This document shows positions 1 to 14,326 of a stretch of DNA of 64,000 nucleotides, piece after piece (positions within the stretch are counted from its first letter, which is position 1; every line of letters begins with the position of its first letter). The notes under the pieces are model-generated. The model was not told where the DNA came from. It ran no database searches and saw nothing but the letters and a program-made list of their open reading frames with translations. The stretch spans positions 2,316,001 to 2,380,000 of the forward strand of contig NZ_OY762552.1 in the NCBI RefSeq assembly GCF_963666025.1, in the 5' to 3' direction. The stretch comes from an uncultured Methanobacterium sp. GTDB lineage: Archaea; Methanobacteriota; Methanobacteria; Methanobacteriales; Methanobacteriaceae. The position numbers were made by a program, and so were the translations under genes.

Positions 1-320
1 TGAAATTCCCTTTGATATTTTTTAAGGAGGGGTAACCATTTGTTAAAATAGGCCCCCTTCCATGGATGGGTTACCACAGTCTGGTTTTCAACAGCAACCA
101 CATCTTGGAAATTATCATCCTGCAACGTTTTCAAAACCCCTTCCAGCTCCCATGGTGGTGTGGAACAGGCAGGATAAAAGAGTGTCCATGAAAGGTTCAG
201 TTTAAGTATGGTTTCAACATCAGGAGATATTGTTTCCTTGTATTGTGCTAAATTCATCAATTTCTGATAATCTGAGACCACGGTTTCTGGTGATGTTCTT
301 GAAATGGATACTATTGACAT
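1..320 (-). CDS. DUF362-like protein, 3' end cut by window edge
   Basis: An open frame on the minus strand starts at ATG 318-320 and runs off the window start without a stop, giving about 106 residues. It opens MSIVSISRTSPETVVSDYQK and contains the segment LNLSWTLFYPACSTPPWELE. The N-terminal style (V-x-I followed by a regulatory-looking helix, then a Lys/Asn-rich strand) resembles DUF362 proteins, which in methanogens are often linked to iron-sulfur domains, but the diagnostic C-terminal part lies outside the window. The reading frame is unbroken and has normal codon use, so the gene is real; the family name is tentative. Confidence 0.55.
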   Translation of the reverse strand, partial: MSIVSISRTSPETVVSDYQKLMNLAQYKETISPDVETILKLNLSWTLFYPACSTPPWELEGVLKTLQDDNFQDVVAVENQTVVTHPWKGAYFNKWLPLLKKYQREF

Positions 321-526
321 TATTTTTCCTCCAACTTTTATTCCCAACTTTTTATTGTAATAATGATCATATTTTCCCTTAATTAACTTTTAATCATTTA
401 TTCACTGTATATTGGTCATTTTAATGGTTTTCATCAAATTTTTATTTATCCCTATTATTCTGGGGATATTTATTCTATTTAAATTATTATTTGTGAATAT
501 TATTTTTATCCAAATTATTTTAAAAT

Positions 527-1450
527 TTATTTTCCCATAATTCTTGGTTTTCCCAGAATGTAAACAATAAAGCCCAGGATGGCCCCGTACCATAGGGTTC
601 CAAGCCTTATTATCAAGGCGATCCCAATGGCCACGCTGGAATTTAATCCGAAGAATACTAAAATGCCGGATAAAGTTGCTTCTGCAACTCCTAATCCGCC
701 GGGGATCATGCTGACTGCTCCGGCCAGTGATGCGAAGCTGTATATGAATGTGGAAAGCACTATTCCCAGAGACTCTTCGAATCCATAGATCACGAAAAAC
801 AGGGCTAAACATTCCATAAACCAGGCTAAAACACTAATAGCTGACATTCCAATGAGATATTTAACTTCCATGCTTTTTTTAAAGGATTGATGCATCTGTT
901 TAATGTCCTGGGAATATTTGCTGGCTCTATTCTCCAGTATGGATATCAAACGGTTGGATATGGTTTCTGATTTAATGGCCACAATGAAACAGGCAAATAT
1001 TATAACCAGGATGAGGATGATGTATATTCCACTTTTATAGTAAATGATCCCGGAAAGTGATAGGATGATAAGACCTAACAGGTCGGTTAACCGGTCTACA
1101 ATTACCACTGGAACAGTTTTACTCAGTTTTTCACCAGTTATGTCTTTTATAAGCCATCCTTTCCATATTTCTCCCGCTTTTGCAGGGGTTATGGTCATGG
1201 AAAGGCCGCTGAAAAACACGAAAAGGTTTTCTTTAAGGGGAAGGTGAACATCTACATTTTTGAGGAATAAATTCCATTTAATGAATCTGATGAAGTAGGC
1301 TATGGTCACCAGAATGATCATCACCGGTATAAATACCCAGTTAAACTTCGCTAGTGCAGATAAAAGATCCCCCAAGTTAGCGTAAATAATCATTACCAAA
1401 TACACTGCAACTGCAAAGAGTAATATCATCCAGAACTTGTTTTTTTCCAT
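527..1450 (-). CDS. Lysylphosphatidylglycerol synthase TM-like / flippase-like (UPF0104) membrane protein
   Basis: A 307-residue polytopic membrane protein with roughly eight hydrophobic segments. The family (UPF0104, related to the AglD/YbhN and MprF N-terminal membrane domain) is marked by a conserved loop containing FFSGLSMTITPAKAGEIWKG (residues about 79-98) and by a Gly/Pro-rich SMIPGGLGVAEATLSG segment near residue 247, both present. AglD relatives act in dolichol-linked glycan transfer in archaea, so a role in lipid or glycan handling is plausible but not shown. It stands as a single minus-strand gene upstream of the UbiA-type prenyltransferase, separated by about 200 bases. Confidence 0.8.
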   Translation of the reverse strand: MEKNKFWMILLFAVAVYLVMIIYANLGDLLSALAKFNWVFIPVMIILVTIAYFIRFIKWNLFLKNVDVHLPLKENLFVFFSGLSMTITPAKAGEIWKGWLIKDITGEKLSKTVPVVIVDRLTDLLGLIILSLSGIIYYKSGIYIILILVIIFACFIVAIKSETISNRLISILENRASKYSQDIKQMHQSFKKSMEVKYLIGMSAISVLAWFMECLALFFVIYGFEESLGIVLSTFIYSFASLAGAVSMIPGGLGVAEATLSGILVFFGLNSSVAIGIALIIRLGTLWYGAILGFIVYILGKPRIMGK

Positions 1451-1654
1451 GTTTTAAACACCGTGGTTAATCCTAATTTAATTAATGAGTATTTCTGGTT
1501 ATTGTGGAAATCTCACTAATATCTGTAATCCCGAGGGAGTATCAATCCGTTCCTTCTCAATTTATGGGTTAAAATTTACCCATAATTTCAGGTTAATTTA
1601 ATTCTAACCATATTTTTAATTCTATTTCCTATTTACCTATCCATTAGATTCCTC

Positions 1655-2509
1655 TCATTTAATGAAATATAGTACTCCTACTACCATTATCACCCACAGG
1701 AACATACAGGAGATCATACCTCGATCTTTAAATAACATCTCTGGTTCCCCTCCCATATCCTTGTTATGTAAAAGGAATAAGTAACGGAAAATCCCGTAGA
1801 ATGCCAGGGGTATTGTGGTCATTATGTAGATATTGGTAGCCAGGAAGGCATAGATGGAATATGACATGATGAGTGTGGACGTGGTTATGTTCATCATCTG
1901 GTCCAGCATTTCCCTGGAATAACCAGACAGTATTTTTCGATGATCCGTTGCTTTGTTTTTGAGTAAAACAAGTTCATGTCTTCGTTTTCCAAGAGCTAAA
2001 AACAGGGCCAGAAGGAATGTGCAGAGAATAAGCCAGGGAGATACAAGAACGCCTATAGCCACACAGCCTGCAACTGCCCTTAGTACAAAACCAGTGGAAA
2101 TAGTTAGGATGTCCACCAAACAGATTTCCTTAAGGAACAGCGAGTAAATAATTATCAGGCTAAAAAAAGCCAATGAAGTTATTAACAGGCTTATGTTAAC
2201 AATATAAGTTAATATCAATGCTGTGATAATGAATATTGCTGAGAATAACAGCCCCTGTGATGCTTTCAATCTTCCCGATGCCAGGGGACGTTTGCATTTG
2301 GTGGGGTGGTTGCGATCTTTTTCAATATCAAGATAGTCATTGATTATGTATATGCTTCCCGAAAGTAAGCAAAACCCTATAAATGCATAAATAGCGTTTA
2401 TCCATAAATTAAAATTCAAAAGATTTAATGAAAACACGATCCCAATGAATATAACCAGATTTTTATACCATTGTTTAGGTCGCATTGATATTAATACGTC
2501 TTTAAACAT
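1655..2509 (-). CDS. UbiA-family prenyltransferase, decaprenyl-phosphate phosphoribosyltransferase-like
   Basis: A 284-residue integral membrane protein of the UbiA superfamily. The Asp-rich motif NDYLDIEKDRNHP (around residues 57-69) binds Mg-polyprenyl phosphate, and the second conserved region is LVDILTISTGFVLRAVAG. The opening RPKQWYKNLVIF and the PTKCKRPLASG stretch are typical of the decaprenyl-phosphate 5-phosphoribosyltransferase branch (Rv3806c-like) rather than of menaquinone or geranylgeranylglyceryl phosphate enzymes. Methanogens of this group lack arabinogalactan, so the acceptor is probably a dolichol-type lipid phosphate; that is inference. Its start ATG at 2509 follows a short AT-rich leader. 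Confidence 0.75.
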   Translation of the reverse strand: MFKDVLISMRPKQWYKNLVIFIGIVFSLNLLNFNLWINAIYAFIGFCLLSGSIYIINDYLDIEKDRNHPTKCKRPLASGRLKASQGLLFSAIFIITALILTYIVNISLLITSLAFFSLIIIYSLFLKEICLVDILTISTGFVLRAVAGCVAIGVLVSPWLILCTFLLALFLALGKRRHELVLLKNKATDHRKILSGYSREMLDQMMNITTSTLIMSYSIYAFLATNIYIMTTIPLAFYGIFRYLFLLHNKDMGGEPEMLFKDRGMISCMFLWVIMVVGVLYFIK

Positions 2510-2661
2510 TTAACCACCTATTTTGTTCTTCTGGAGGCCCTAATAAACTCCAGAGATGTTAACGGAGGTAACAGTTAATAGATGTTTGAAATGTTTAATA
2601 GAATTTAATAACAGTTAATCAAGTATAGGGGGAATATTTATAAAGTTATGGGTAGGTAGTG

Positions 2662-3027
2662 TTATTCATTATTATCCATTGAAGACAGTACAGTTTTAAC
2701 TTCCTGAAGATTTCGGGTTATAAATGGTTCTGCACCGGGGGATGAAAGAATTTTCAACTGTTTCTGGTGAGTTTTGGTGTAAACATTTTTTAGGATTCTC
2801 TGGAGTTCAGGTACTGGTGTTTTCATGACTTTTTCTATTTTAACCATTTCTTCTGGAGTTAAATGTGAGTAATGTTCTTTTATCTGGGATTCAAATGATT
2901 TAACCACATTTTTGTTCCCTTTAACCACCACCTTCAAAAGTAAGGGTGGGACACGTGTAAAAACATCCATAATTTCTATAACATCTTTTTCTGTTATTTT
3001 CACGTCATTTTCAGATTCCATAATCAT
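2662..3027 (-). CDS. Conserved hypothetical protein, helical, 121 aa
   Basis: A soluble, charged, mostly helical 121-residue protein that I do not recognise as a named family. The ATG at 3025-3027 is preceded on the minus strand by GGGAG at a good spacing, which supports this start over the internal ATG two codons in. Features visible are an N-terminal acidic stretch, a central KSFESQIKEHYSHLTPEEMV segment and a short acidic C-terminus. It is flanked by AT-rich spacers and probably transcribed alone. No function is assigned. Confidence 0.6.
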   Translation of the reverse strand: MIMESENDVKITEKDVIEIMDVFTRVPPLLLKVVVKGNKNVVKSFESQIKEHYSHLTPEEMVKIEKVMKTPVPELQRILKNVYTKTHQKQLKILSSPGAEPFITRNLQEVKTVLSSMDNNE

Positions 3028-3403
3028 AAATCTCCCGGATTATGTGGTTTAAATTTATTATAATAAATTTATTCATCTTTTATTTATATTGAAGATACAA
3101 CTTGTATGTTTTAAGTATTTTTACTTTATTTACCCTGCCTAATTTGTTAAGTTTATAAATACAATTTTTATAACTACAAATTTAAGATTATAAATACAAT
3201 TTTAAGTTTATAAATTACAAATTTTAGGTTTCTAACTCACAATTTTAGGTTCATGAAATCTTGGTAAAAATAGAAATCTTGGTATACAAGATGCACTCAT
3301 AACTATGTGATAGGTAAACTATATCTTAAATTAAAAATCAAATTTTTATGTTTTTCAAAATACTTACTAAAATTAGTTAATAAAATCAGGAGATTGGATT
3401 ATC
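3028..3403. repeat. AT-rich spacer with degenerate direct repeats before rtcB
   Basis: About 375 bases without a gene. Between 3145 and 3250 there are imperfect copies of a unit like AAGTTTATAAATACAATTT, and a second short pair (AATCTTGGTA at 3258-3267 and 3282-3291). The spacer separates divergently transcribed genes, so both promoters must lie here; a possible TATA element for rtcB is AAACTATATC near 3316. No hairpin or RNA gene was recognised. Confidence 0.4.
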
Positions 3404-4852
3404 ATGGTTATGGAAGAAACTCTTAGAAAGGTACGTGATTGTGTTTGGGAAGTTCCTGGAGATTATAAAAAGGCAATGAAAGTACCTGGTCGAATATATC
3501 TCGATGATGAGGCAATTAAAACCCTGGAAAAGGGAGCAGTTGACCAGGTGGCCAATGTAGCCTGCCTACCAGGGATACAGAAATTCTCAATAGGACTTCC
3601 GGACATCCACTTTGGTTATGGATTCAGTATAGGTGGAGTAGGGGCTTTCAGTAGCAGAACAGGAGTTATAAGCCCAGGGGGTGTGGGCTTTGACATAAAC
3701 TGTGGTGTAAGACTGCTCCGCACAAACCTCACCTTTGAAGAAGTTCAGTCCCAAATCAAAGAATTGATCGATGTCATGTTTCGTAACGTCCCCTCTGGAG
3801 TAGGAAGCAAAGGAAAAATCAGACTTAAAGAGGGTGAAATCGACGATGTGCTGGATAACGGCGCTAAATGGGCTGTGGAAAATGGTTATGGTTGGGAAGA
3901 AGATTTGGAGTACTTAGAAGAGAACGGATGCATGGCTGATGCAGACTCTACCCGTGTGAGTGATAAAGCCAAAAAACGGGGAATACCTCAATTGGGCAGT
4001 CTGGGATCAGGTAACCATTTCCTGGAAGTTCAGAAAGTAGAGGAAATATTCGATGCTGATGCCGCCAGTACATTTGGCCTGGAAAAAGGACAGGTAACCG
4101 TACTCATCCATTCCGGAAGCAGGGGATGCGGACATCAGGTTTGCAGTGATTACCTGCGAACCATGGACAAAGCAGCCAAGCGTTACAAAATGGATTTACC
4201 CGACCGGCAACTGGCCTGTGCTCCAGTCGAATCAGAGGAAGCTCAAGATTATTTCGCAGCAATGGCCGGCGCTGCTAACTATGCCTGGACCAACCGGCAG
4301 ATGATCGTCCACTGGGTCCGAGAATCCTTTGAACAGGTATTTCATCGTGATGCAGAAGACATGGGCATGGGAATTGTCTACGATGTAGCCCACAACATTG
4401 CCAAGAAAGAAACCCACACCATCAAGGGTAGAAACACTCCACTTTATGTCCACAGGAAAGGAGCCACCAGAGCTTTTGGACCTGGAAGGGAAGAGTTACC
4501 ATCAGATTACCGAAAAATTGGGCAACCAGTATTTATCCCTGGAACCATGGGCACATCTTCCTATGTTTTACACGGTACGCAGACAGCAATGGATGAAACC
4601 TTTGGGTCCACTGCCCATGGGGCAGGACGCCAGATGAGCCGGGCTGGTGCCAAGCGTAACTATCGTGGTGAGGATATCCTCAAAATCCTGGAAGGTAAGG
4701 GAATATATGTGAGGGCCAATTCCATGCCGGTAGTGGCAGAAGAAGCCCCTGGAGCATACAAGGATGTGGATCAGGTAGTTCGCACTGCCCACACCGCAGG
4801 TATTTCCAGGTTAGTGGGTAGAATGGTGCCTATTGGAGTGGCCAAGGGGTAA
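3404..4852 (+). CDS. rtcB: RNA-splicing ligase RtcB
   Basis: RtcB joins 2',3'-cyclic phosphate (or 3'-phosphate) and 5'-OH RNA ends using GTP and Mn, and in archaea completes tRNA splicing. The 482-residue length equals typical archaeal RtcB without an intein. Metal and guanylylation residues are visible: GFDINCGVRLL (Cys ligand), GSGNHFLEVQ, HSGSRGCGHQV, VYDVAHNIAKKE and the C-terminal STAHGAGR containing the His that becomes guanylylated. Two start codons (3404 and 3410) are possible; AGGAG at 3389-3393 favours 3404. It stands 92 bases ahead of a nucleoside phosphorylase gene in the same direction. Confidence 0.95.
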   Translation: MVMEETLRKVRDCVWEVPGDYKKAMKVPGRIYLDDEAIKTLEKGAVDQVANVACLPGIQKFSIGLPDIHFGYGFSIGGVGAFSSRTGVISPGGVGFDINCGVRLLRTNLTFEEVQSQIKELIDVMFRNVPSGVGSKGKIRLKEGEIDDVLDNGAKWAVENGYGWEEDLEYLEENGCMADADSTRVSDKAKKRGIPQLGSLGSGNHFLEVQKVEEIFDADAASTFGLEKGQVTVLIHSGSRGCGHQVCSDYLRTMDKAAKRYKMDLPDRQLACAPVESEEAQDYFAAMAGAANYAWTNRQMIVHWVRESFEQVFHRDAEDMGMGIVYDVAHNIAKKETHTIKGRNTPLYVHRKGATRAFGPGREELPSDYRKIGQPVFIPGTMGTSSYVLHGTQTAMDETFGSTAHGAGRQMSRAGAKRNYRGEDILKILEGKGIYVRANSMPVVAEEAPGAYKDVDQVVRTAHTAGISRLVGRMVPIGVAKG

Positions 4853-4944
4853 CGATATCTTGGATAACGTTAACCAACACAAATCTTTTTTTGTAAAACA
4901 AGAACTTAACAACAGAGACTTATATTGGAGAGAGGAGCCTTAAG

Positions 4945-5724
4945 ATGATGGGAATAATTGGTGGCACAGGAGTATACCAAATAGTTGAAATGGGAGAACT
5001 GAAGGAGAAAAAGGTTTTAAACACACCATTTGGTGAATCTCCACCTATATCTATTTTAACATTTGAAGATCAGGAGGTTGCCTTCTTACCCCGTCACAGG
5101 GAAGGCCACGACAACCCCCCACATATGATTAACTACCCGGCCAACATCTACGCTCTTAAAATGTTAGGAGCAGAGCGAATCATTGCAACCAACGCTGTTG
5201 GATCTCTGGATGAATCCATTAACCCTGGTGACTTCCTCATACCAGACGATTTTTTGGATTTCACCAGAAAAAGACCTTTCACTTTCTATGATGACCGTGC
5301 AGTACACGTGGACGTAACCCAACCATACTGCCCACAATTGACAGATACAATAATATCTGCCGGACGAGGGGTAGATGGAAGATTGGTTAAGGGAGGTGTA
5401 TATGTGTGCACTGAGGGGCCTCGATTTGAGACTCCCGCAGAGATCCGGATGTTCCGTCAGATGGGTGGAACAGTGGTGGGCATGACTGGCCTTCCAGAGG
5501 CAGTGCTGGCCAGGGAACTGGAAATGTGCTATGCATCCATATGCATGATCTCCAATTACGCAGCATCAGTATCAACAGAGAAAATAACCATAGATGAAGT
5601 ATTTGAAATTTTAGATGCGAAAAAGAAAGAATTAACCAGACTTATTTATAACTCCATAATCAGCACACCCTCTGATGGAAATTGCCAATGCAGAAACGCT
5701 CTGGAAGGTGCAGAAATAGATTAA
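4945..5724 (+). CDS. 6-oxopurine nucleoside / S-methyl-5'-thioinosine phosphorylase (MTAP family)
   Basis: A 259-residue PNP/MTAP-family enzyme: GIIGGTGVYQ at the N-terminus, the phosphate-site LPRHREGHDNPPHMINY segment, TNAVGSLDESINPGD, and EGPRFETPAEI. In the base-binding loop the sequence reads ISNYAASVS. MTAP enzymes specific for adenine carry Asp here (TDYD), whereas Asn is typical of 6-oxopurine enzymes, so the likely substrate is S-methyl-5'-thioinosine or inosine/guanosine. That fits the methanogen route in which 5'-methylthioadenosine is first deaminated. GGAG precedes the start (4929-4932). Confidence 0.85.
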   Translation: MMGIIGGTGVYQIVEMGELKEKKVLNTPFGESPPISILTFEDQEVAFLPRHREGHDNPPHMINYPANIYALKMLGAERIIATNAVGSLDESINPGDFLIPDDFLDFTRKRPFTFYDDRAVHVDVTQPYCPQLTDTIISAGRGVDGRLVKGGVYVCTEGPRFETPAEIRMFRQMGGTVVGMTGLPEAVLARELEMCYASICMISNYAASVSTEKITIDEVFEILDAKKKELTRLIYNSIISTPSDGNCQCRNALEGAEID

Positions 5725-6065
5725 TATAAACATAGGAATTCTTTCCAAATAGTCAATAATCTCCTATTTTAAGTATTATTCCCTATTTTTGGACTTAATT
5801 TCATATTTTAGATTTAATTATTTCCTATTTCAGGGTTGATTTTCCTATTTCCGGTGAAATTATTTCCTATTTTAAAGGTTATAATCATGATTAATGGATT
5901 AAAATTAAATGTTTCCCATTAAATGAAAAGGTTTTTTAATCGGAAAATATAAAGGACCATTTATATATAGATCATTGTTGCCCAATTTTTTTATCATCTT
6001 TTTTACAAGTTCTAACCAATTAAAAGGGCTTTCATTCATGAACCTAATTTAAAGGAGAGTTTAGG
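5725..6065. repeat. Intergenic spacer with repeated TTCCTATTT motif
   Basis: The 340-base gap holds at least five copies of (T)TCCTATTT at irregular spacing between about 5759 and 5876, plus a promoter for nadA at its downstream end. The copies are not arranged with constant spacers, so this is not a CRISPR array. Possible origins are slippage or repeated T-rich termination signals behind the phosphorylase gene. Confidence 0.4.
5960..5969 (+). promoter_or_regulatory. TATA box of nadA
   Basis: TTTATATATA lies 97 bases upstream of the nadA start, preceded by the purine-rich AAAGGACCA that could serve as a BRE-like element. It is a close match to the archaeal box A consensus and would place transcription start near 5995. 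Confidence 0.55.
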
Positions 6066-6977
<912 letters not shown>

Positions 6978-7066
6978 ACCCCTAAATTAGTTTATAATCA
7001 AATTGAATTTACTAACCTTGAATTAGGTATAAGCGATTGAAATTATTTTTTTCATGGTGATATGCA

Positions 7067-8092
<1,026 letters not shown>

Positions 8093-8160
8093 GAATCTGA
8101 AAATACCATAAAATTAGGGATCCGAAAGTACCATAAAACAAAAAGTTTAAAAAAGTATAG

Positions 8161-9918
<1,758 letters not shown>

Positions 9919-10132
9919 TAACTGAATTTACATTGAAATAATTTGATGATATCTTATTTCTTTGACTTTTTTAATTTTTGAAGGTTAATTTAATTTTCAA
10001 TTCTCTAAAGATTAAACTTGGATCTTAACTCTTCTCGCCGGTAAATGAAATAGGGGGATGTATTTCCTAGTTGGATGCCTTTATTATTAGTTTAATTGCC
10101 TTAACCTGATGTATGATACTGGGGAAATTAGT

Positions 10133-10154
10133 AATGGTTCAAGGGTGAACCATT
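10133..10154. promoter_or_regulatory. Perfect inverted repeat upstream of the DUF763 gene
   Basis: AATGGTTCA at 10133-10141 and TGAACCATT at 10146-10154 are exact reverse complements separated by AGGG. It lies 70 bases upstream of the DUF763 start, ahead of a weak TATA-like ACTATTTATC at 10191. It could be an operator or a terminator hairpin for the upstream glycosyltransferase, although no T-run follows. The rest of the 305-base gap (9919-10223) shows nothing else recognisable. Confidence 0.4.
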
Positions 10155-10223
10155 CTTAATGAATACTTATCCCATGCTCTATATCCCAATACTATTTATC
10201 TATACAATTAAACTGATTATCAT

Positions 10224-11354
10224 ATGAGTTCAAGAAGTGGAGTTGCCAATTTACCCCTTCATGGTGGTCGTGCACCCCGTTGGCTTTTCCAGCGCATGGT
10301 GAAACTGGCAGGAGCAGTCACTGATTCAATAATATACGAGTATGGTCCTGAGGAATTTTTATCCAGAATTTCGGACCCTCACTGGTTCCAGGCATTTTCA
10401 TGTGTCCTGGGATTTGACTGGCACAGTTCTGGTACCACAACCACGACATGTGGGGCTCTAAAAACAGCTATCAAACCTGAAGAACAGGGTATACTTATTG
10501 CCGGAGGTAAGGGTCGTGCTTCTCGGAGAACACCTCAGGAAATCCAGGATGCTGGAGAAATATTTTCATTATCCACATCTAAACTGGAAAATCTGGTTTA
10601 TTCCAGCAAGATCTCTGCAAAAATTGATAATTCATGCATCCAGGACGGTTACCAGCTTTATCATCACGTGTTTTTTTTAACTGAAAAGGGTGACTGGGCA
10701 GTGGTACAGCAGGGTATGAATGAATCCACCAAATATGCTCGCCGTTACCACTGGTTATCTGATTCAGTGGAAAATTACATTAACCAACCACATAATGGTA
10801 TCTGTTGCGATCTGAAAGAGGAGAAGACATTGGACATGACTTCGGATATGAGTTTTGATTCACGGCAAACCAGCCTGGATCTTATTCTTGATAACCCCGA
10901 ACATCTGAAGAAATATTTCCAGAAAAAAATAGTTTTGGGGCCAGGTCAGGCCAACTTGGACATATTCTGCCCTGAACTTACGTTACCAGCGCATCATCCT
11001 GTGTTAGGCACTGATCTATCCCTCCGGGAATTTGAAGTCCTTCAAGATGCTTGGGAATTGCAACCAGAAAGCTATGAAGAGCTAGTATCTTTAAGGGGTA
11101 TGGGGCCCAAGAAGATACGTGCATTGGCACTGATTTCAGACTTGGTCTATGGGGATAAACCCAGTTGGGATGATCCCGTTAAATACAGCTTCACTCATGG
11201 TGGTAAAGATGGTTTTCCCTACCCTGTGGACCGGGAAGTATATGATCATTCTATCCAGACCTTACAAGATGCACTTGAGCAGGCCAGATTAGAAAAGAAA
11301 GATCGTTATCATGCCATCAAACGTTTGGAGAATCTGATCCATGTTGATAATTAA
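10224..11354 (+). CDS. DUF763 family protein
   Basis: A 376-residue DUF763 protein, recognised from RSGVANLPLHGGRAPRWLF at the N-terminus and FSCVLGFDWHSSGTTTT around residue 60. The family is found in thermophilic bacteria and archaea and has no settled function. Near residue 290 there is a helix-hairpin-helix-like LVSLRGMGPKKIRALALISD, a motif of non-specific DNA binding, so a role in DNA metabolism is reasonable inference. A second His/Asp-rich block (FTHGGKDGFPYPVDREVYDH) follows. The gene appears monocistronic. Confidence 0.85.
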   Translation: MSSRSGVANLPLHGGRAPRWLFQRMVKLAGAVTDSIIYEYGPEEFLSRISDPHWFQAFSCVLGFDWHSSGTTTTTCGALKTAIKPEEQGILIAGGKGRASRRTPQEIQDAGEIFSLSTSKLENLVYSSKISAKIDNSCIQDGYQLYHHVFFLTEKGDWAVVQQGMNESTKYARRYHWLSDSVENYINQPHNGICCDLKEEKTLDMTSDMSFDSRQTSLDLILDNPEHLKKYFQKKIVLGPGQANLDIFCPELTLPAHHPVLGTDLSLREFEVLQDAWELQPESYEELVSLRGMGPKKIRALALISDLVYGDKPSWDDPVKYSFTHGGKDGFPYPVDREVYDHSIQTLQDALEQARLEKKDRYHAIKRLENLIHVDN

Positions 11355-11590
11355 TTCTACAGATGAAAAGTTGGTGTTGATAGTATCAACTTCCTAAAAC
11401 TACTAAACTTTACTATAATTTCCCATTTTACAATGATCAGATCAGCAGGGAAGACCCGTATTTCAAGTGTAATGATCAAGGTGTAAATTGCATGTTGATA
11501 TTTTTTTAACCTAACCGGTTTATTTTTAAATAAAATATTCTTGAAATAAAACACTGAAATTATTATTCAATACTGAATTCATTCATTCAT

Positions 11591-11923
11591 TTATTCAGTC
11601 AGTTCGTTAATTTTCATGGCAAATATAAAATCCAACTCGGTTAAACCGCCCAGATCATTGGTGGTTATCTCTAAGGCCACCTTTCCCCATGATAAATTTA
11701 TTTCTGGGTGATGTTGCATTTCTTCTGCTACTAAACCAACCTTAACCGTAAATTCAAGGGCATTCAAAAAGTCAGGGAATTCAAAAACAGATACTAGGTA
11801 ATGATCTTCTAAAAGAGACCAATTATCCAGTAGGGCTGATTTTTCTTCTATTTCTTCTGGACTTAAGAGTTTGGGTGTGTAAATAAAAACATCCCCCCCT
11901 TTTTTGTTTTTTTTGATTTTCAT
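11591..11923 (-). CDS. 4a-hydroxytetrahydrobiopterin dehydratase-like protein (PCD/DCoH)
   Basis: A 110-residue protein with the pterin-4a-carbinolamine dehydratase signature AEEMQHHPEINLSWGKV, which supplies the two active-site His residues, and the downstream Gly-Gly-Leu-Thr-Asp/Glu-type segment LGGLTELDFIFAMKIN. Methanogens do not use tetrahydrobiopterin hydroxylases, so the physiological substrate may be another pterin such as a methanopterin derivative; this is inference. The N-terminal dozen residues (Lys-rich) exceed the usual family start, and an internal start near FIYTPKLLS cannot be excluded. Confidence 0.85.
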   Translation of the reverse strand: MKIKKNKKGGDVFIYTPKLLSPEEIEEKSALLDNWSLLEDHYLVSVFEFPDFLNALEFTVKVGLVAEEMQHHPEINLSWGKVALEITTNDLGGLTELDFIFAMKINELTE

Positions 11924-11936
11924 CTGTTTTAATTGA

Positions 11937-12000
11937 TTTTTAGACTCTATTTTTTAGACTCTATTTTTTAGACTCTATTTTTTTAGACTCTATTTTTTGA
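11937..12000. repeat. 14-15 bp tandem repeat, four units
   Basis: TAGACTCTATTTTT(T) is repeated four times head to tail from 11941, the third unit having one extra T. It lies directly upstream of the pterin dehydratase start, where transcripts from the minus-strand TPR gene would end or those of the dehydratase begin. Copy number and T-tract length are prone to slippage. Confidence 0.8.
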
Positions 12001-12050
12001 CTATTGGGCTCTATCAAAAAAAGTGGAGAATGCTCCTTAAGTGGATTTAT

Positions 12051-12564
<514 letters not shown>

Positions 12565-12641
12565 TGGGGACTATATAATTTTAAGGGATTTACAGTGATC
12601 CTTATTGCAAAAAAAAACGGTCAGAGTTCTTGAAATAAGAA

Positions 12642-12764
12642 ATGATAATGTTAAAAAGTTTATCTAATGATTTAAAGGAGATATTGTTTAATCCCTATGA
12701 GATGGGTATTATATTTGGTCTCATACTTACCATTCTACTATATTGGAGTTGTGGTTATCCTTAA
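12642..12764 (+). CDS. Possible small single-span membrane protein, 40 aa
   Basis: A short open frame ATG 12642 to TAA 12764 encodes a 40-residue peptide with an amphipathic N-terminus (LSNDLKEILFNPYEMG) and one hydrophobic span (IIFGLILTILLYW). The composition looks like a genuine one-pass membrane peptide, but no convincing ribosome-binding site precedes it and I cannot compare it with relatives. An in-frame ATG also exists two codons downstream. Confidence 0.3.
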   Translation: MIMLKSLSNDLKEILFNPYEMGIIFGLILTILLYWSCGYP

Positions 12765-13436
12765 TTAATTAATAAATATAAAGTATTACTAACTATGTTG
12801 CTGTAATAATGCTTACGATTTTAAGTATTAGTTATTTTTAATGTATTTTTAATTAACGTAATGTTTTTTAGTCAAGATTCTCTAGAAAAAAAATATTTTG
12901 TAAATTGTTTTAATGTAAATTATCCTGTATGTCAATACTGAATATGTAGATACAATCCATTACAATAAATTACAATGCTGATAAATTAATTGATTTCTTG
13001 ATTGATCTTCATGATAAGTGTGCAATAAAATGAGTGATGAACAATTCTCGTTGATTATTAATAATTTAGATTCGTTTTTGGGATTTTAGAAATATCATGT
13101 TTTAAAATTCTTCATCCAACAATGGGAATTTTATTTTGGAATTATGATATTAAGAGCACATATTAATCTGTACAGAGGGGAAGTTATGGTTAAAGTACAG
13201 GTTTTTTCTGGGATAAGTGCATGTAATTCATTCAAAGGTAAAAAATTTTAATAACCCGGAGGAACATTGAAATATGTATACAAGAATGTATACTAAATTT
13301 TTTAAAATTTTAATGATTTGGATTTCTAAAATCAGGTATAATAAAATATAGGCCTTTTTTTTGGGAAATCTGTATTTTAAATGGATTTATTTAGATGTCT
13401 AATAATTAATCACATAATTTTAATGGAGGAAATAAT
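12765..13436. other. Long AT-rich spacer before pdxS
   Basis: About 670 bases with no recognisable gene of useful length. It contains many stops in all frames, a 21-codon frame at 13186-13251 preceded by GAGGGG (not supported further), a duplicated ATGTATAC element at 13275-13293 and a TATA-like GTATAATAAAATATA at 13338-13352 that probably drives pdxS. Confidence 0.4.
13275..13293. promoter_or_regulatory. Duplicated palindromic GTATAC element upstream of pdxS
   Basis: GTATAC (itself a palindrome) occurs at 13276-13281 and 13288-13293, each preceded by T and separated by AAGAAT. The pair sits about 45 bases upstream of the probable TATA element and 145 bases before the pdxS start, a position suited to an upstream activator or operator. 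The cognate regulator is unknown. Confidence 0.3.
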
Positions 13437-14318
<882 letters not shown>

Positions 14319-14326
14319 TCCTTTAA

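Noticed and set aside
13186..13251. A 21-codon frame with GAGGGG upstream (MVKVQVFSGISACNSFKGKK...)
   Set aside because: The ribosome-binding site looks good but the peptide is too short to assess and has no domain; kept only as a note.
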